A DNA stretch of 64,000 bases from Lophium mytilinum (GCA_010093605.1 MU004185.1:1075334-1139333), one strand, 5' to 3'. Counted from the first letter of the stretch, positions 10,651 through 23,287 are shown. Notes: generated from the letters alone by a model not told the origin. Numbers and translations are program-made.

Positions 10651-13317
10651 TCACACCAACAAGAACCTGACTATCTCGTCTTCCGCCCATGGTGGCTTTG
10701 TCCAACCAGGAACTGACTCCTGAGAGTATAGTATCGTCCCCTCCTCATTCGTCCTCGCAAATCCCACTCTCTTGTAACATGGCACACCCCCGCGGTTCCC
10801 GGCCAGCGAAATCAAGAGAGAAAAACGCTGTTCTTTGGAATTTAGATGCCCTGACATAATCTTCGAAATTGGAAACACGAAGACTTCGTCGCAGATTGCT
10901 GTCGTGTCGAACCCGAATGCCCGAAGACTTTGCAGCGCGCTCATGTTATCAATCTGCCAGCGGAAGAGTTTCCCTCTTACGTCGATGAAGCCATCGGACA
11001 CACTGCCGAAAGGGTCGTTGCTAGACGCAGTCGTTTCGCAGCTAAGAATGGTCATAAGAGGCTCCACATCCCTCCTCCGAAAAAGTCTGAAGTCGTCGGT
11101 AACAATCTGGCCATCCACCGATGCCCATGACCATGTCGGGGCTGTCCACTGTAAGCGTAAATCGTGAACGAGGAGGGCCAGGAAACCGTGCCTCTATATG
11201 GAGTCGGGCGGGGGAGGGGAGGTCTGGTGCGATACCACGACAGCCCGCGTATCAAGCGCCCCTTCCAGAGACCAGCAGCATACTCATCGTCCAGTATACG
11301 ATGTATGACGCGAGCGATACCGGAGATGGCGATCAGTTTGTCGGATTGCTTTGTTAGTGAGCATCCGGTGTATGCATGTATAGATTTATTCCAGCGCCTC
11401 ATCCCTTCCCCGTTTTCATCACTTCTTACCGGATATTTCCGTTCTGACTTAAGGACAACATCATCCGAAGACCGCGGCCTAAGCTTGCTAGATTCGTAGG
11501 CTCCGCGTATCCTTACTGGGCATGATACCCGCTCTCTGCACTCCCAAAACATAGGCGAACCGAAATGAATGGTCCGAGGGCTTAGGACACGCTCTTGGAG
11601 CACCCACCCACGGGAATTGAGAGGCGAGCACTCCTCAAACTCTTTCCATCGGTCTTGGAAGCAGATGAATTTCTGCGTTCCCCGGCTAGTCCGAAGGTTG
11701 ATCCAAAAAGGTCTCCAGTCAAAAGGGTCATCTTGCTCACTGAGCTTTTGTCCAAAAAGTCCTGGGCCGGAAACATTGAACTCCGACGCCGCTATGTTGA
11801 GGGCTGCGTTTTGGTATACTTTGTCCATCGTGGAAGCCTCCAGTTCCCAATCCTCATCAGAGTCTTGGATTATCTTAAGGTGGCAATAAAGTTAGCAAAT
11901 CTTTCTGAACCAGAGTGAGAAAACCGGTATTGATGACAGGTTATGCTGCGTGAGATACTCCTTTGGGGAATTCCAAGACACCACTGTCCAATTTGCCAGC
12001 TCAACACTACTATTCGGGGGAGCCTGACTGCTGAGCAGGCAATCAGTCAAGAGGCAGTCTAATCTACACTGCTTGAAGTCTAACATCGCCCTCGAGTCTT
12101 CAGACCCCTGCGGGGATACTCTAAGCAGTAGCGTACCAGTGGTTGTCTCGGAATACTCCTGGAGTAGGTTCAAACAGACATATTGCTAGGAATTTTCTTA
12201 TCTGTGTTGGGGGCTTACGTACGCACAACGAATCGATCCATATGTATTCGTATTGTAGGTCTCTTGAAACTGAGATGGAATCTCTGAAAGTTTGAGGTAG
12301 GTCATCGAAGTTGATGCCCCCCTTGAATTGTTCCAGATTCGACAAAGTCAAGTTGAGGAACTTTGCATCGCCCCATCGGTGGCTTAATGTGATGTATCGT
12401 AATTGTAACGTCCGTGGAATATCAGCGTGGCCTACTAACCTAATTTGCGGATGCTCATTTGACCCGACATATATTAGACGGGTAGGAATGGAATGCTCAA
12501 AGGGGTCTGGTTGGCAGTTCAGATGGGAATGCAGGCAAGCTGTGATGCAATCGTTTAGCCAACTCCAGATCTCAACCCCTGAAGTTGGACAGTCGAAATT
12601 GTCTGACCCTGTGTATAGGTCAAGAAAAATAACCATTAACACTGATTTACATCTTTCGTGTGTGATGTACGTACCTCTGACCCGATGCATATCAATATAT
12701 TCCACCCAGGCATTATTGCCGACGCCAGACACTATTTGAAGCTCTTCCGTTTCGGTTACTTCTAAACTTACTTGAAGTAGGTGTAACAAGTCTAGCGGAG
12801 TTTTGTGATGTTTCAGGACTGCAGATCGGAAAAACCCGCAGAGTCTACAGGAATCTGCCACCTTCAAGACTTCCTCTACTGTGCGAAAAGGAAATCTTAT
12901 TTTGCCATTAGGGCTAGAGGAAGCAGTGAGTCTTCCTAAAATCGATGTCTTGTTCTCCTCTCCTGCGTCACTATCTTGATCGCCACAATCAAAGACGAAA
13001 CTGTCGCGACGCCTCCACTCGTAGTCGTCCCAGTTGTCAAGCCCCGCGTCTTTGCGTCTTTGAGTTAATCTTCTCAATTTGTTAGCTTCCACAAGACAGT
13101 ATTGAGAGGGTCTGTCATACGCGTCCTGGGAAAAGTGTCGCATCCATTCGCTTCGAAAGGCTGCCCACTTAGCCTCGAACCCAGATTTGTCAAATTCAAA
13201 ATAGCACAGAACGCTTGGCGCTTTTTTCTCGGCGTTCCTCACCAAATTTTGGATGAGAATGGCAGGGAGCACTACCTTATTAAATGTCAACCTTTCAACA
13301 TCCCTTAATAATAACAA
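10651..13317 (-). CDS. HET-domain (heterokaryon incompatibility) protein, 5' end unclear
   Basis: Four exons are inferred: 13317-12675, 12608-12223, 11873-11192 and 11141-10651, about 733 codons. HET proteins mediate non-self recognition on hyphal fusion. The core HET motif reads YITLSHRWGD, then DLPQTFRDSI, then YIWIDSLC joined across the second intron to IIQDSDEDW, and later NSRGWVLQERVLSPRTIHF. After the last intron comes PTWSWASVDG, a usual block after the HET core. The second intron is long (349 nt). The third (11191-11142) keeps frame only with a GC donor. The open frame reaches 13317 without an ATG; the first in-frame Met is about residue 59 (WMRHFSQD), and an in-frame stop lies just upstream. 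The 5' end coincides with one arm of an inverted duplication, so the gene may have lost its true start or use an unseen upstream exon. Confidence 0.8.
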
Positions 13318-13345
13318 GCAAGGCTCTTTGCGTATGCTATAGGGT
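13172..13345 (-). repeat. Inverted duplication, arm A (5' end of the HET gene)
   Basis: Read on the minus strand, this segment matches 13672-13817 on the plus strand at roughly 85-90 percent by eye. It contains long identical runs around GGTGAGGAACGCCGAG and CGCCAAGCGTTCTGTGC. It includes the first codons of the HET gene reading frame. Confidence 0.8.
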
Positions 13346-14308
13346 TATTTTATAGTATTTTCTTAGTATTATAGTGCCCTAACTATCTACCTGCCCCCTG
13401 TTCTACCTAGGGACGCGTCTTCTTCGCACCTTAGAAGAGCCCCCTAATTGCTTAAGCTTAAGGACTACTATAGGTAGAAGGAGCGCAAGTACTGCTATTT
13501 ACGGTAAATAATTCTAAGGTATTAAAACGTAGAGAGGGTTTTACTATAACGCGATTATTCTAAGTATTAGAATATAGGCCCGGAGGAGCTCCTATGCAAG
13601 GCTTACTAGATCTAGAAAATATTAGTAAGTAGCCCTATAGCACGTATAAATAACCTTAATTTGTATTAAGCTGCCTTACTTGTTATTATTAAAGGGACGT
13701 TGAAAGGTTAACATTTAATCAGGTGGTGTTCCCCGGCGTTCTCATACAAGTTTTGGTGAGGAACGCCGAGAAAAAAGCGCCAAGCGTTCTGTGCTATTTT
13801 GAATTCGACAAATCCTACCCAGTCGAACATGGCCTCGCATGCGAAGCATAAGGGGCCTGGATATTCCATTATGATGGGTTTGTGGATCGTGGAAGCTTGG
13901 AGCGGCTGCCTACGTGTATGCTTGGAAATCTTTAGGGTGGTCGCTGCCTCGGCAGGGGGAACTATCAGGCAAGGCTAAGCTCGCACACGTGACATGTCCC
14001 AAATAAGTTTCCCTTTCTTACTTACTCTATCTATTACCCCGGAAACTGAGACTCCTAAGAGCTTGTGTCACTTGCTAAGTCATAGACCAAGATCCAACAT
14101 TTTTTCATACACTCGATTGAGGATCTAATCCACATAAATTTGTACATTTACAGCAAAAAGCGAAATATATACAACTCGCACCACAGATGCGTTAGAAAAG
14201 AAGGAGCTCGTCACTACTACCACCCATCAAACCCAAAACAGACATCCATGCCCCTCAGAAAGTCTCATCCCCATTTGCGAAATTCAGATCTATCTGCTCG
14301 TCTTCCAT
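13318..14308. other. Spacer with A/T-rich DNA and a duplicated gene fragment
   Basis: From 13320 to 13670 the DNA is rich in TA dinucleotides and has no coding frame, an appearance common in RIP-affected fungal repeats. Arm B of the inverted duplication follows, and then about 450 bp up to the LPMO 3' end where I see nothing. Confidence 0.5.
13672..13817 (+). pseudogene. Inverted partial copy of the HET gene 5' end (arm B)
   Basis: The plus strand here matches the HET gene from its first codons to the DKSGFE region. Compared with arm A, an extra A in the ATTAAAGGG run shifts the frame, and several C/T and G/A differences are visible. Similarity stops near 13817, so only about 145 bp of the gene is copied. 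The fragment is too short to encode a product. Confidence 0.75.
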
Positions 14309-15376
14309 TTATACGCACTGGTGGTAATACGGGTTCCACTGCTTGCAAGTGGACCCCTCGACGCAAGTAGTCGCGCCGGTGTAGTTGGTGCCGCCGCACT
14401 GGTAGTACTTCGCCACCACACCTGTAGGTACAGCCGTCGCAGCCGCGGAGGTTGAAGACGCTGCTGTCGTCGGCCTGACAGCAGTCACGAGAGTCGTAGG
14501 AGCGGCGGGGAGGGTTGAAGTATGGAGTGCAGAAGATACGGCAGCGGAAGAGACAGCCTTGGACGAAGTTGACACAGCCACCGGAGTAGACACAACCGCA
14601 GCGGAAGAAACGGCAGAGCTGACAACCACGACCGCTGAAGTCGGCGTGGCAACAACAGACGAGACAACCACAACCGCTGAAGTCGGCGTAGCAACAGGCG
14701 ACGAGGCAACCACCGCAGCGGACGAGGACACAGCAGCTACCGATGAAGACGCAGCCACCACTGACGACGACGACGCGGGCGTAGAGCCAGACCCCCCAAC
14801 CGTGAAATCAACACACGCCTCATACGTCTGATCAATACTCCTCGCATCCCACCACCACTGAATCACACAATCGCCCGCCGTCGCGCACTTGCTCCCCAAA
14901 TCGCTCGGGATCTCAATCTTAAAGTTCGTGTTGTTCGCCTGCTCGGACAACGGGATCGAGTTCGTGGCATACACATCCCAATGGATCAACGGGCTCCCAA
15001 TAATCTCATTCGTCTTCGTGTCCACGATGCTCACGTTGGCCGTGCCGGTGTGCGGGGCCCGGATATCTACCACCATTGCTACCGTTTGTCCGGCGGTGTA
15101 GGACTGCACGTTCGCGGTGTTGTCGGCGTACTTGTAGCCCTTGCAGAGCCAGATGTCGCAGGCCGCGGCGTTGTAGTCGGATTGGGAGGCGGCGACCTGC
15201 AGCTCGCCTTGCACGTTGCCGTAGTTATCGGAGGCTTGGTTGCTGTAGACCTGTGCGCCGCAGGCGGCGGACATGGCGGTACCAGCGAGCCGGGCAGGGG
15301 GCGTGGTGACGAAGCCGTGGGAGTAGGCGGTGGTGGCGAGGTAGGCCAGGGTGAGGAGGGGGGTGAAGGAGTGCAT
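14309..15376 (-). CDS. Secreted LPMO-like protein with C-terminal CBM1
   Basis: Intronless 355-residue protein. Residues 1-19 form a signal peptide ending TTAYS, so the mature chain starts with His20 ([10 protein letters not shown]), as needed for the copper histidine brace of lytic polysaccharide monooxygenases. A second candidate copper ligand is the His of [10 protein letters not shown], and a buried aromatic lies in ACVDFTV. The layout resembles fungal PF03067-type (chitin-binding type 4-like) LPMOs rather than AA9, but I cannot assign the AA family or substrate firmly. A Ser/Ala/Val/Thr-rich linker of about 110 residues contains a near-exact repeat of [13 protein letters not shown]. The last 33 residues are a cellulose-binding CBM1 ([15 protein letters not shown] ... 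YYHQC) with four Cys and aromatic residues in place. Expected role: oxidative attack on cellulose or chitin outside the cell. Confidence 0.85.
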   Translation of the reverse strand: MHSFTPLLTLAYLATTAYSHGFVTTPPARLAGTAMSAACGAQVYSNQASDNYGNVQGELQVAASQSDYNAAACDIWLCKGYKYADNTANVQSYTAGQTVAMVVDIRAPHTGTANVSIVDTKTNEIIGSPLIHWDVYATNSIPLSEQANNTNFKIEIPSDLGSKCATAGDCVIQWWWDARSIDQTYEACVDFTVGGSGSTPASSSSVVAASSSVAAVSSSAAVVASSPVATPTSAVVVVSSVVATPTSAVVVVSSAVSSAAVVSTPVAVSTSSKAVSSAAVSSALHTSTLPAAPTTLVTAVRPTTAASSTSAAATAVPTGVVAKYYQCGGTNYTGATTCVEGSTCKQWNPYYHQCV

Positions 15377-16056
15377 GGTTGTATGTAGATGTTTTGACGT
15401 CCTTTGTATTCAAAGATGGCTTTTGGATGGAATGAATGGATTTGGTAGGTAGGCCTAGTCTATAGCGACGAAAAGAATGACGGTGAAAAAATGAATGTAG
15501 CGGTCCCAGACCGAAGCAAGTATGTACGAATGAAAGTAAAGCGAAGAGCGCTGAATAGAGAAAAGAGGAGGGCAAAGAATCGTTCAAATACTCGTCCCAA
15601 AGAGCCCCGCATAGGAAGGTAAACTCATTACCGCTTTGCTGTATCCCAAAGGCGATCACACCGCTGCGACATGAAGGCTAGAAGCTTCCCACCCTTACAT
15701 AAAGAACCTTACCAGAACAGGTGTCCAAGCGGCTATACTAGACCTCTAACGATGAGGACGAACCAATCGCTTACTATGCCAAGTTGTTCGATACAGCCCA
15801 TGATGCGTGAAGCGCCGACCTACGCTACCCACCAGACCCGCCAAGCGCCCTCTCCCGGAGATTGAGCGCCACTATGTAGCTCCCGCATAACGTGCAGGCG
15901 TTGTTTATATCGGAAGCGATCCGCGTACCTGGGTTGAAACGTGGTGCGGGGATGGTGGCGTGCTACTAATATCCCGATGGGTTTCATGTCTCTAAACGAG
16001 GCCGAGATATCGGGGTTTTACCACTTTCGGTCGATCAACCGAGACTACATAGAACT
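15377..16056. other. Intergenic, promoter side of the LPMO gene
   Basis: No coherent coding frame is visible. This stretch should hold the promoter of the minus-strand LPMO gene. Confidence 0.45.
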
Positions 16057-16642
16057 TCACGGAACACCTACATAGGCTTGGCGAGACAGGTCACAAAAGG
16101 TAAAGCAGAAGGTATTAGAAACAAGGGGCGGCGGTGGAGGAGAAGTAGGTGATGGTGGAGGACAAGTGGCAGGCGTAAGTTTAACGTTGGTGTTGCATCT
16201 ATAAGTTAGCGCAACCACGATGTACGGGAATTTGGAGTAACTTAGAGCAATGAGCTCAGTTCTCATTTTGATTCGTCGCCGAGAGTTCCACCCGTGACCG
16301 CGCTTCCCGCGCTCTTCCATCCGATAATGTACACGCTCCCTGATCCATGCAAGTGCAGTGGCCGTCCAGCATCGAAGCACGCTGCGACGCTGATCGCCAG
16401 CACAAAATCTACCCGCCAAAAAGCCATGCCCCATCCGCTGTTAGACCCTCCACCCTCCACCCGCAACCCCCCAGCAAGGAAAAGACAAGTGTGAAGTGTA
16501 GGTAGTGAAGCAACAGAGTGCTTGGACAAATACGTACCAAGCAAAGACAGTTTCCAGGATCCGGTCGTTGAGAGAGTAGTCCATTCCATTTCAGGTCCGT
16601 TTGGGTGTCGTTCCGGAAGTAGATATCATTGCCGAAAGCCAT
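16057..16642 (-). CDS. Possible small spliced gene, or 3' UTR of SF3B1
   Basis: An ATG at 16642 opens a frame (MAFGNDIYFRNDTQTD) that meets a GTACGT donor, and a TCTAACAG acceptor about 110 nt further on leads to another open frame. Two frames remain open after the acceptor, and one encodes GWGMAFWRVDFVLAISVA, which looks hydrophobic. It starts about 85 bp beyond the SF3B1 stop on the same strand. I do not recognise any product and the splice is unproved. Confidence 0.22.
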
Positions 16643-16726
16643 AGCCAGCCGCCAGGATCACCATAGAGATTCACGAGCAGACATAGACATTGGGCAAGGA
16701 CATCACTTCAAAGAATCACGTACCTT

Positions 16727-19700
16727 TCAAAGGAAGATCTCCAACTCGGGCCTCTTGAGGGAGCCCTCGTCGAGAATCGGGTAGTATGGCACCATAGAGT
16801 CGCCGTTCTGGACATAGGCATCGTTATAGATGCGCCAGTAAGGGTTGCGGACCTTGCGTGCCGGATGGAAGAGGCCAGCCCAAGAATAGTTCATGACGGT
16901 ACCGGTACCGACGGCGTTGCGAAGTGCGTCAATAGCTTCTATGACCCTGTCGATGACATGAGGGCTCGTTTCGAAGAGGTTGGGCCAGACGAGATTGAGA
17001 AGATGCAGCTGCGAGATCATCAGCACACGTCTTCATAGCGGGTTCGATACATACCATTGCGTCTTCGCACCCAAGTCCGACGACTCCTAATGCGATGTGT
17101 TTGACTACCGCGGCCGCGGTCTGGCGATGAACTTGGTCTCGGTCGATGAGGGCGTCTTCGAGGAGCGGTGTGATTGCGTAAACGTAGTCTTTGGCCATCT
17201 CGCCAATATACTCGAAGAGGAACGACAGCGACTTCAGGACACCGTTTTGAACGTTCAGCTCTGGGACCCGGTACTCGTTCATGAGGGCCGGCAACACTGT
17301 GTATGGACCACACGTCTCAGCAACAATGCCAATGGCGACAGCCGTGCAGACTCGGCTCTGGCGCTCTTGTACCCTCAAGTTGTTCAGGAGTGTGTTTAGG
17401 ACATCTTGTGGACCAATAGCTTTCGCAATGAAGCCGAAAGTGTTATTGGCGGCGCGACGAATGCCCTTCTTGTGCGCTTTGAGCATGTCGAGAAGCTCAA
17501 AGCAGATTCTCATCCATTCTTTGGGAGGGACGAGATCGGCACCACGGTCCGCAATGCGTCCGACAAGGTCAATGGTATTCTCTTGAACCTTTTCGTGCCG
17601 ATTGCGAAGGATGGGAGTAAGTCGAGGTAGGAGATCACGGACTGGCGGCTTCATGGACTCGAGACCAACGACGGAGACAATGCTTCGGAGTGCACCGAGA
17701 ATGGAGCCTAAGACTTCTGGATACTCCTCTCCAAGGTATTCGTAGAGAATGACGCTAAGCTTGGACATCAAGTCGTCTCTGCCGCAGACCCTCATCACCA
17801 CTGTGATACGAGAGATCAAGTCCGCCGCTTGCATACGGACACTAGCCTGCTTGTTGTTCAGTCGCCAAAGAATCGAGCTGATAATCTGAGGAAGGTAAAC
17901 GTCAATGCGGGGCCCCAACGAGTTGAAGATTGTTCCGACGCCGTTCAAGATCAATTCGTCTTCTACGCTCTGGTCCTGGAAGGTGGTGAGAGTACCATCG
18001 ACGAGGCGCTTCTCGAGATCGTCATTGATAGAAGCTGCGCCTAAGCTTGAGATGACCTTTTCGATCGTCTCGATTGACATCTTGCGGTAAGCCTCGTTCT
18101 CGTCCTTCAAATTGCCCACGGTGCGCTCAACGATCTCGCTGACGCCGACCTTCTGTCCCAGGTCAAAAGTAGTTTGAATCACCTCCTTAGACATGCGCTT
18201 GTCGAGTGCCATTCGACGAACCCAAAAGGCCTTGAAGAATTCGTCGAGCATCTTGTCGATCAAGAACTTCCCCTTCACGCCTTTGGTTTGAGCGCACTGA
18301 GAGACTACCTTGAGCACGACCTTCTTCATCTCCTCATCGGGTGAAGAGAACTCTCGTAAGAGAATTTCCGTGATCTGGGTAGTGTAGTAGGTGGCGTACT
18401 CGTCGTCCATTAAGGGGATGAGGTAGCCAACGGCCTTGAGGAACGAGGTTAAGCTCTTACCCCGCTGCTTACGAGCACCAGTCCATAAAGGATGGAGGAT
18501 GACTTCGAAGCTATCAATACCGTACGGGTTCGAGGCCTCGGCAAGAGCAGCGAGTGCCAAGCTCGTGACCGTGCGGACTCTAGGTTGCTCGTCGTTGAGA
18601 TTGCCCGCAATGCACTCAACGAGACCCCTGAGATGAGGCAGGACAGCACAGCCCAATAGAATGGGAATTTGTTGAACGATCTTGACACCAGTGTGACGGG
18701 CCGCCCATGAACGCTTGCTCTTGCAAACGGCTCGGAGGAAAGGAAGAAGAGAAGGGATGCCAAGTGCAGATGCAACAACAGCAAACGCTCTAGCGGTGGT
18801 ATTGCGAACATACTCATCCGGGTGATCAATGTCCGGACGCATGGTACTAATCATATGTGCGAGGCCGGCGGCTTTACTGAGATTTGAGATGATCTCACGA
18901 CCCTCCACTCGGGCATAGTAATCCACGTCGATCAAAAGAGGTTCGATGACAACAAGAATCTTGTGCACGAACGGTCGGACGAGTTCATCTAGCTTGTACA
19001 AGATGCGGTCGATGACCTTGACGAGCAAATGACGCTCCTGGTCTTCCAGAGTTTTCTCCATGAGAAGCGGGAGTATCTGATTGAACAGTGGTCCGGCGCC
19101 AAATTGTCGGGCACTGTCGGTAAGCTGTCGAAGAGCCGTCTTGCGCATCGCCGGTGTGCCGTTCTTCACCTTGAGAAGCAGACGCATGATTTTGCGTTCT
19201 TTGAGTTCTTCGACTGTCATCTGATCCTCGTCTGCGCCGTCGACCAGTTTTCCAAAGTAGGCCATGTCCTCAGCCTTGAAGAATTGAAGATCTCCGACGC
19301 CAGGAATCTCCGTGGGAAGTTGCTTGCCCATCATCGAGTTGCTCTGAGGCGCTTGCATCATGAAGCCGCCATAGATCCCTGGGGTTGGCGGCACGAGGCC
19401 GCTCGGGGCGACTCTAGTTGGCTCGTAGCCAGGGGGCGGCTCGAGGATCTTGTAACCTTCGCTGGGTAACATCATGTCCAAAGCTTCATCAGACAGAGGC
19501 GCATTGCGAAAGTCGCCTCCAAAAGGCATGAATCCTACCTGCGAGGCATGCATGGGCGTGGCGAGCCCAGCAGCAACCGCTGGTGTGGCACCTCCAGCTG
19601 CGGGCACGACGTCCCACCTACGGGCTTTTGGTTTGACGGGCGGTGCTGGCTCATCCCACTTCGATGTCTTCTTCTTCTTCTCGACCGCCCCATTCGTTTC

Positions 19701-20465
19701 GCCGTCGGCCACTGGTTCAGTTTCCGCGCCCCAGCGATTCTTGCGCTTCCTGCCAGTCGCGACGTCAACGGTTGACCCAGCTTCACTGTTCTCTTTATCC
19801 GGAGTATCCCTCAAAGTAGGTCGATGCTCGACGACAGCCCCGGTCTCTCCATTTGCCTCTTTCTCGGCAATCAGTTTGGCGATCCTCGCTTCTTCACGCT
19901 CTACCTCCCGGGTTTGCATAATCTCCTTGTACGATAGTCCCTCGCTCGGCACACCAGCTTGGCTGTTTGCAGCGAAGGGATCAGCCCGGGTTGGGGTGAG
20001 AGGACCGCGTTGGAATCGGCGCTTCTGATAGTCAGTTTCGCGGGAAGCAATCTGTGCCTGCTTCTCTCGGCCCATGAGGATATCGGCCTCCTCGGTATCG
20101 CCACCTGCGAACTCGTTGATCTGCGCTTTCGTGGCCGTGTACTGGCCCACGAGCCGCCGGCCGTTGAGCTCGTCCGCATCTTGATTATCGTCGTCGTCAT
20201 CGTTGATGGCGATGGAAGTGTTGTATCCAGCAAATTTGTCTACGGCGGCCCGCTCATACAGCTCCGTGTCGAAGGACTCAGTGAGTGATGCCTTCGTCGA
20301 CGTGTCAGTCCGCTGCGTGGACGGGTCAAAGGCATTTGAACCTTTCTTCCCTGAACTGGCTGCGTTGCGCTCTGCTTGGAGGCGCCGGATCGTCTCGAAA
20401 TCCTCTGGAGGACGCGATGTTAGTGAGGAGCGCGGAGGAGATTTGGGGCACGTACTGTCAGACAT
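16727..20465 (-). CDS. SF3B1: Splicing factor 3B subunit 1 (SF3b155 / Hsh155 / Prp10)
   Basis: Three exons: 20465-20456 (only 10 nt), 20404-17055 and 17008-16727, giving about 1213 residues. SF3B1 is the largest SF3b protein of the U2 snRNP and holds the branch-point duplex. After the tiny first exon (MSD+K) comes [13 protein letters not shown]. The N-terminal region has the TPTRADPF and GRKRKNRWG stretches with repeated RWD/TP motifs expected of the U2AF-binding segment, and [19 protein letters not shown]. From about residue 400 onwards the chain is HEAT repeats ([40 protein letters not shown]). The last exon ends [18 protein letters not shown] and [19 protein letters not shown], diagnostic for the family. 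Introns are 51 and 46 nt with a CTAAC branch in the first. Conserved and certainly essential by analogy. Confidence 0.97.
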
Positions 20466-23287
20466 GGTGGCAACTGTCGCAAGCCAGTGTCTTCGGTTGT
20501 ATCAAGAATCCACGCGATGCAGTCGGAGGGCGCGCGTAGGATCAGCGCATGCAGAAGGATTGGGGTTGATGAGGTTGACGAGAGCCTGGTGATGAGGGAC
20601 GTCGCAGTTGAAGTTGACGAGGTCACGCCAAGACCGCGCTCGGACCAGTTAGTGCTCTGTGCTCCTCCTCACCTTTTGCAGCGTCTCTCGAGAAGCCTAA
20701 GGGGCTCGGCCGTGTTGCCTACTGACTACACAGATCTTCCATTTGGACCTCAACATAGGAGGCAATTCATTCTTCGCTGTAGCAGATTACTTCAGTCATG
20801 TCTTCTATACTATCCAAAGAACCATTCACCTTTCGCCTCCACCTCCAATCTGAAGGTGCTTCTTACTCATGCGCGGCACTTTCTATGGCAACAGATATTG
20901 AATCCAAGAGTTCCAGTTGTGCAGATTGTTTCCTTCGATTTCAATAGACTGATTCCACTGCGACGTCTAAGTGCGACATCAAAGCTCTCCTTCATCTACC
21001 TATACTGTACTGTACTAGGCAGGTCGGCAGAAGCCTTCTGAATTAGCTTGTGTCCGGTTCTTGATGCATCGTATATTCTCCATTGACCTTCAACTACGTT
21101 CCTAGTCATTCGTGGACGTGATCTGTATTATCGTCGCCGCTGGTAGAATGGAAATCATAAAAGAGCAGGAAGTCGGCCCAGCATACTTGTTTCTCATCGA
21201 GCAGCAATAGCACTTGTTAGCAGCGTATCTACATCGTCTATTCAACAACCAGCACGCCTATTATACTTTTCAAAGAACTCCGTCTCAAAGAATGCATGTC
21301 CTTCGCGAATGCGGTCCCCTTGAAGTCACTGGGTGCAGTGCACGTTCTCTACTCAATTCATATTACAGCGAGGGAGGTATACTAAATGCTTGAATCAGTC
21401 GGTCATCTATGCGCTAGGTCTTGGTTCACAATGGGCCTGCCCGATATTCGAAAGGAGCGGGTAAAACCGTCAGTCTACGATGAAGATTGATCCTTTTGCC
21501 AAATTGTCGTACATACATGCCAGCTCTCAGTCTCTAGGGATGTGATCTCCCAATCTGCTTATTCGTGACACGTGCGGGTAACCACGCCGAATTTCATCTG
21601 TGCGCAACTCTGACAGGAACGAACGCACATGGGACGAATTCGAGCGGGAATTGCAGGATTCCACGCAGGAACAGAGTCGGCGAAAAAGCGCAACCAGTCC
21701 TGAAAATCGCTACAGGGCTTTCCGGAATAGTGGCAATCAATCGCCCTCAATTTGCTTCATAGTTACGTTGCGCGATAAATGATCGCGCGCGCCATTACTG
21801 TAGACGAATAGAGTAGAGGTATTGCTAACTATCTCTACCTCCTAAGCAGACAATCAATTTCATTAGGCTGTCCTCGGAACTCGAGAATCTTCGGACCAAA
21901 ATAACAGAGATTGCGATCTAGGCTTAGTAGCATGCTCTACATGTGAGTTATACATAGCACATTTAGCACTATTGATCGTTAAAGACGAGGCTCTCTATCC
22001 TAACGGTTAGGACAATTCGGCACAGGCCTGATGCTACCGGCGATCTCGTTCCTAGGCCCCTACAGGGTTGTATCACAGTGTTGAGACGCATAGATCTCTA
22101 CGAGGGGGTTAGAAAGCGCCGGATAGGGTACGGATGGGCTACGATCACCCAAGCCTGTGAACGAGTTCATTGGTTTCGAGATCATTCACCTGCCCAATGA
22201 CAGAGCTAAGAGACTTATGAAGCTGATGTGTTAATTGCTTCTGCAAGCGAAGGAGAACATATTTAGTGAACTTCCAGTCTGTTTTGACGTCCCACGATTT
22301 CCCCAGCAGGCATGATCCAGCCTCACACTACCTGGAGTGCCACGTTGACGCCGTGCTTTTGGTTCGCGTTAGAAGGATTATTGATCGTCGGTCGGGCGCT
22401 AGAAGGGGGGAAGACGGAGGTGTGGTTCGAATATTGAGACTCGTCTCAAGTGCTATGGGTGTCGTGTAGGGGAGTTTGACACTACACTAGTTCGAAAACC
22501 TCCTGAAAGGATCCCGGACTGTCGACACGTTTAAGAAATAGCCACAGCATGATACAGGAAGGCTTTCTGTCTAGGCGATACTAGCACAGACCCCGAGACA
22601 CAATCCTTCAAATTGATACGGCCAAAACAACATCAATGGGTGCGCTCCCGTGATCTTTGTCGTCCCCGCTACCAGCGTCAGCAAATGGGTACAGACCCCG
22701 AACAGCGAAAGTGAAATCATCACGGTCAGTATTCTTTTTCAGTCACGAGATCCTTGAGAGCCACTGTTTTAAGCATTTGTAGTTCGTTGAAGTAGACTAA
22801 AGTCCTATTCCTAGCCGAAGCCAACCTAAGGTACCAAGTTTCACCGAAAGAAGCTACAAAAGGAAAGATCCAGAACCGTATGGAAGCAAGCATGATACTG
22901 AACCGAAGTTCCAATTTAGGCCGAAGCCAACACCATGGCTCCAATTACCAACCAACTTAGCAACAAAATAGAGGAAACCCACCCATATTAAAGCAAACAA
23001 GAAGGTGTTAATCGGTAAGAGAAGCATGGAATGAAACAAGAATTAAAGCAGTAGGTAAGTCTGTTCAAGCAACAGTAGAGTGAAGGTGGTGAACAAGCAG
23101 TAGAAGGGGTCTGTTAAAGTAAAAAGAGAAGCATAGTGTCGAAGCAACAAGGATGTAGCAGTATGAGCAGGAAACAAGAAGTGAAGCTGAAGGAAAGGTT
23201 TCAAGAAGCAACACAACAATAAAGTAGATGTTTGCAGTCTCTCCGTCTCGAAACACGTAGGATGCTCCCCACATCATATCTTAGCCA
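20466..23287. other. Long intergenic region (about 2.8 kb), no convincing gene
   Basis: The first few hundred bases are the promoter and 5' leader of SF3B1. The rest has only short unrelated frames. Around 21780-22020 it is A/T-rich with a weak tRNA-like A-box word (AACGGTTAGGAC). From 22730 to 23280 the plus strand is rich in AAGCAA/GAAGCA words, probably the 3' flank of the next minus-strand gene. Confidence 0.5.

Noticed and set aside
21985-22060. tRNA-like word (AACGGTTAGGAC) suggesting a tRNA-Glu/Asp remnant or SINE
   Set aside because: The A-box-like word fits, but no B box, no paired acceptor stem and no anticodon arm could be found.
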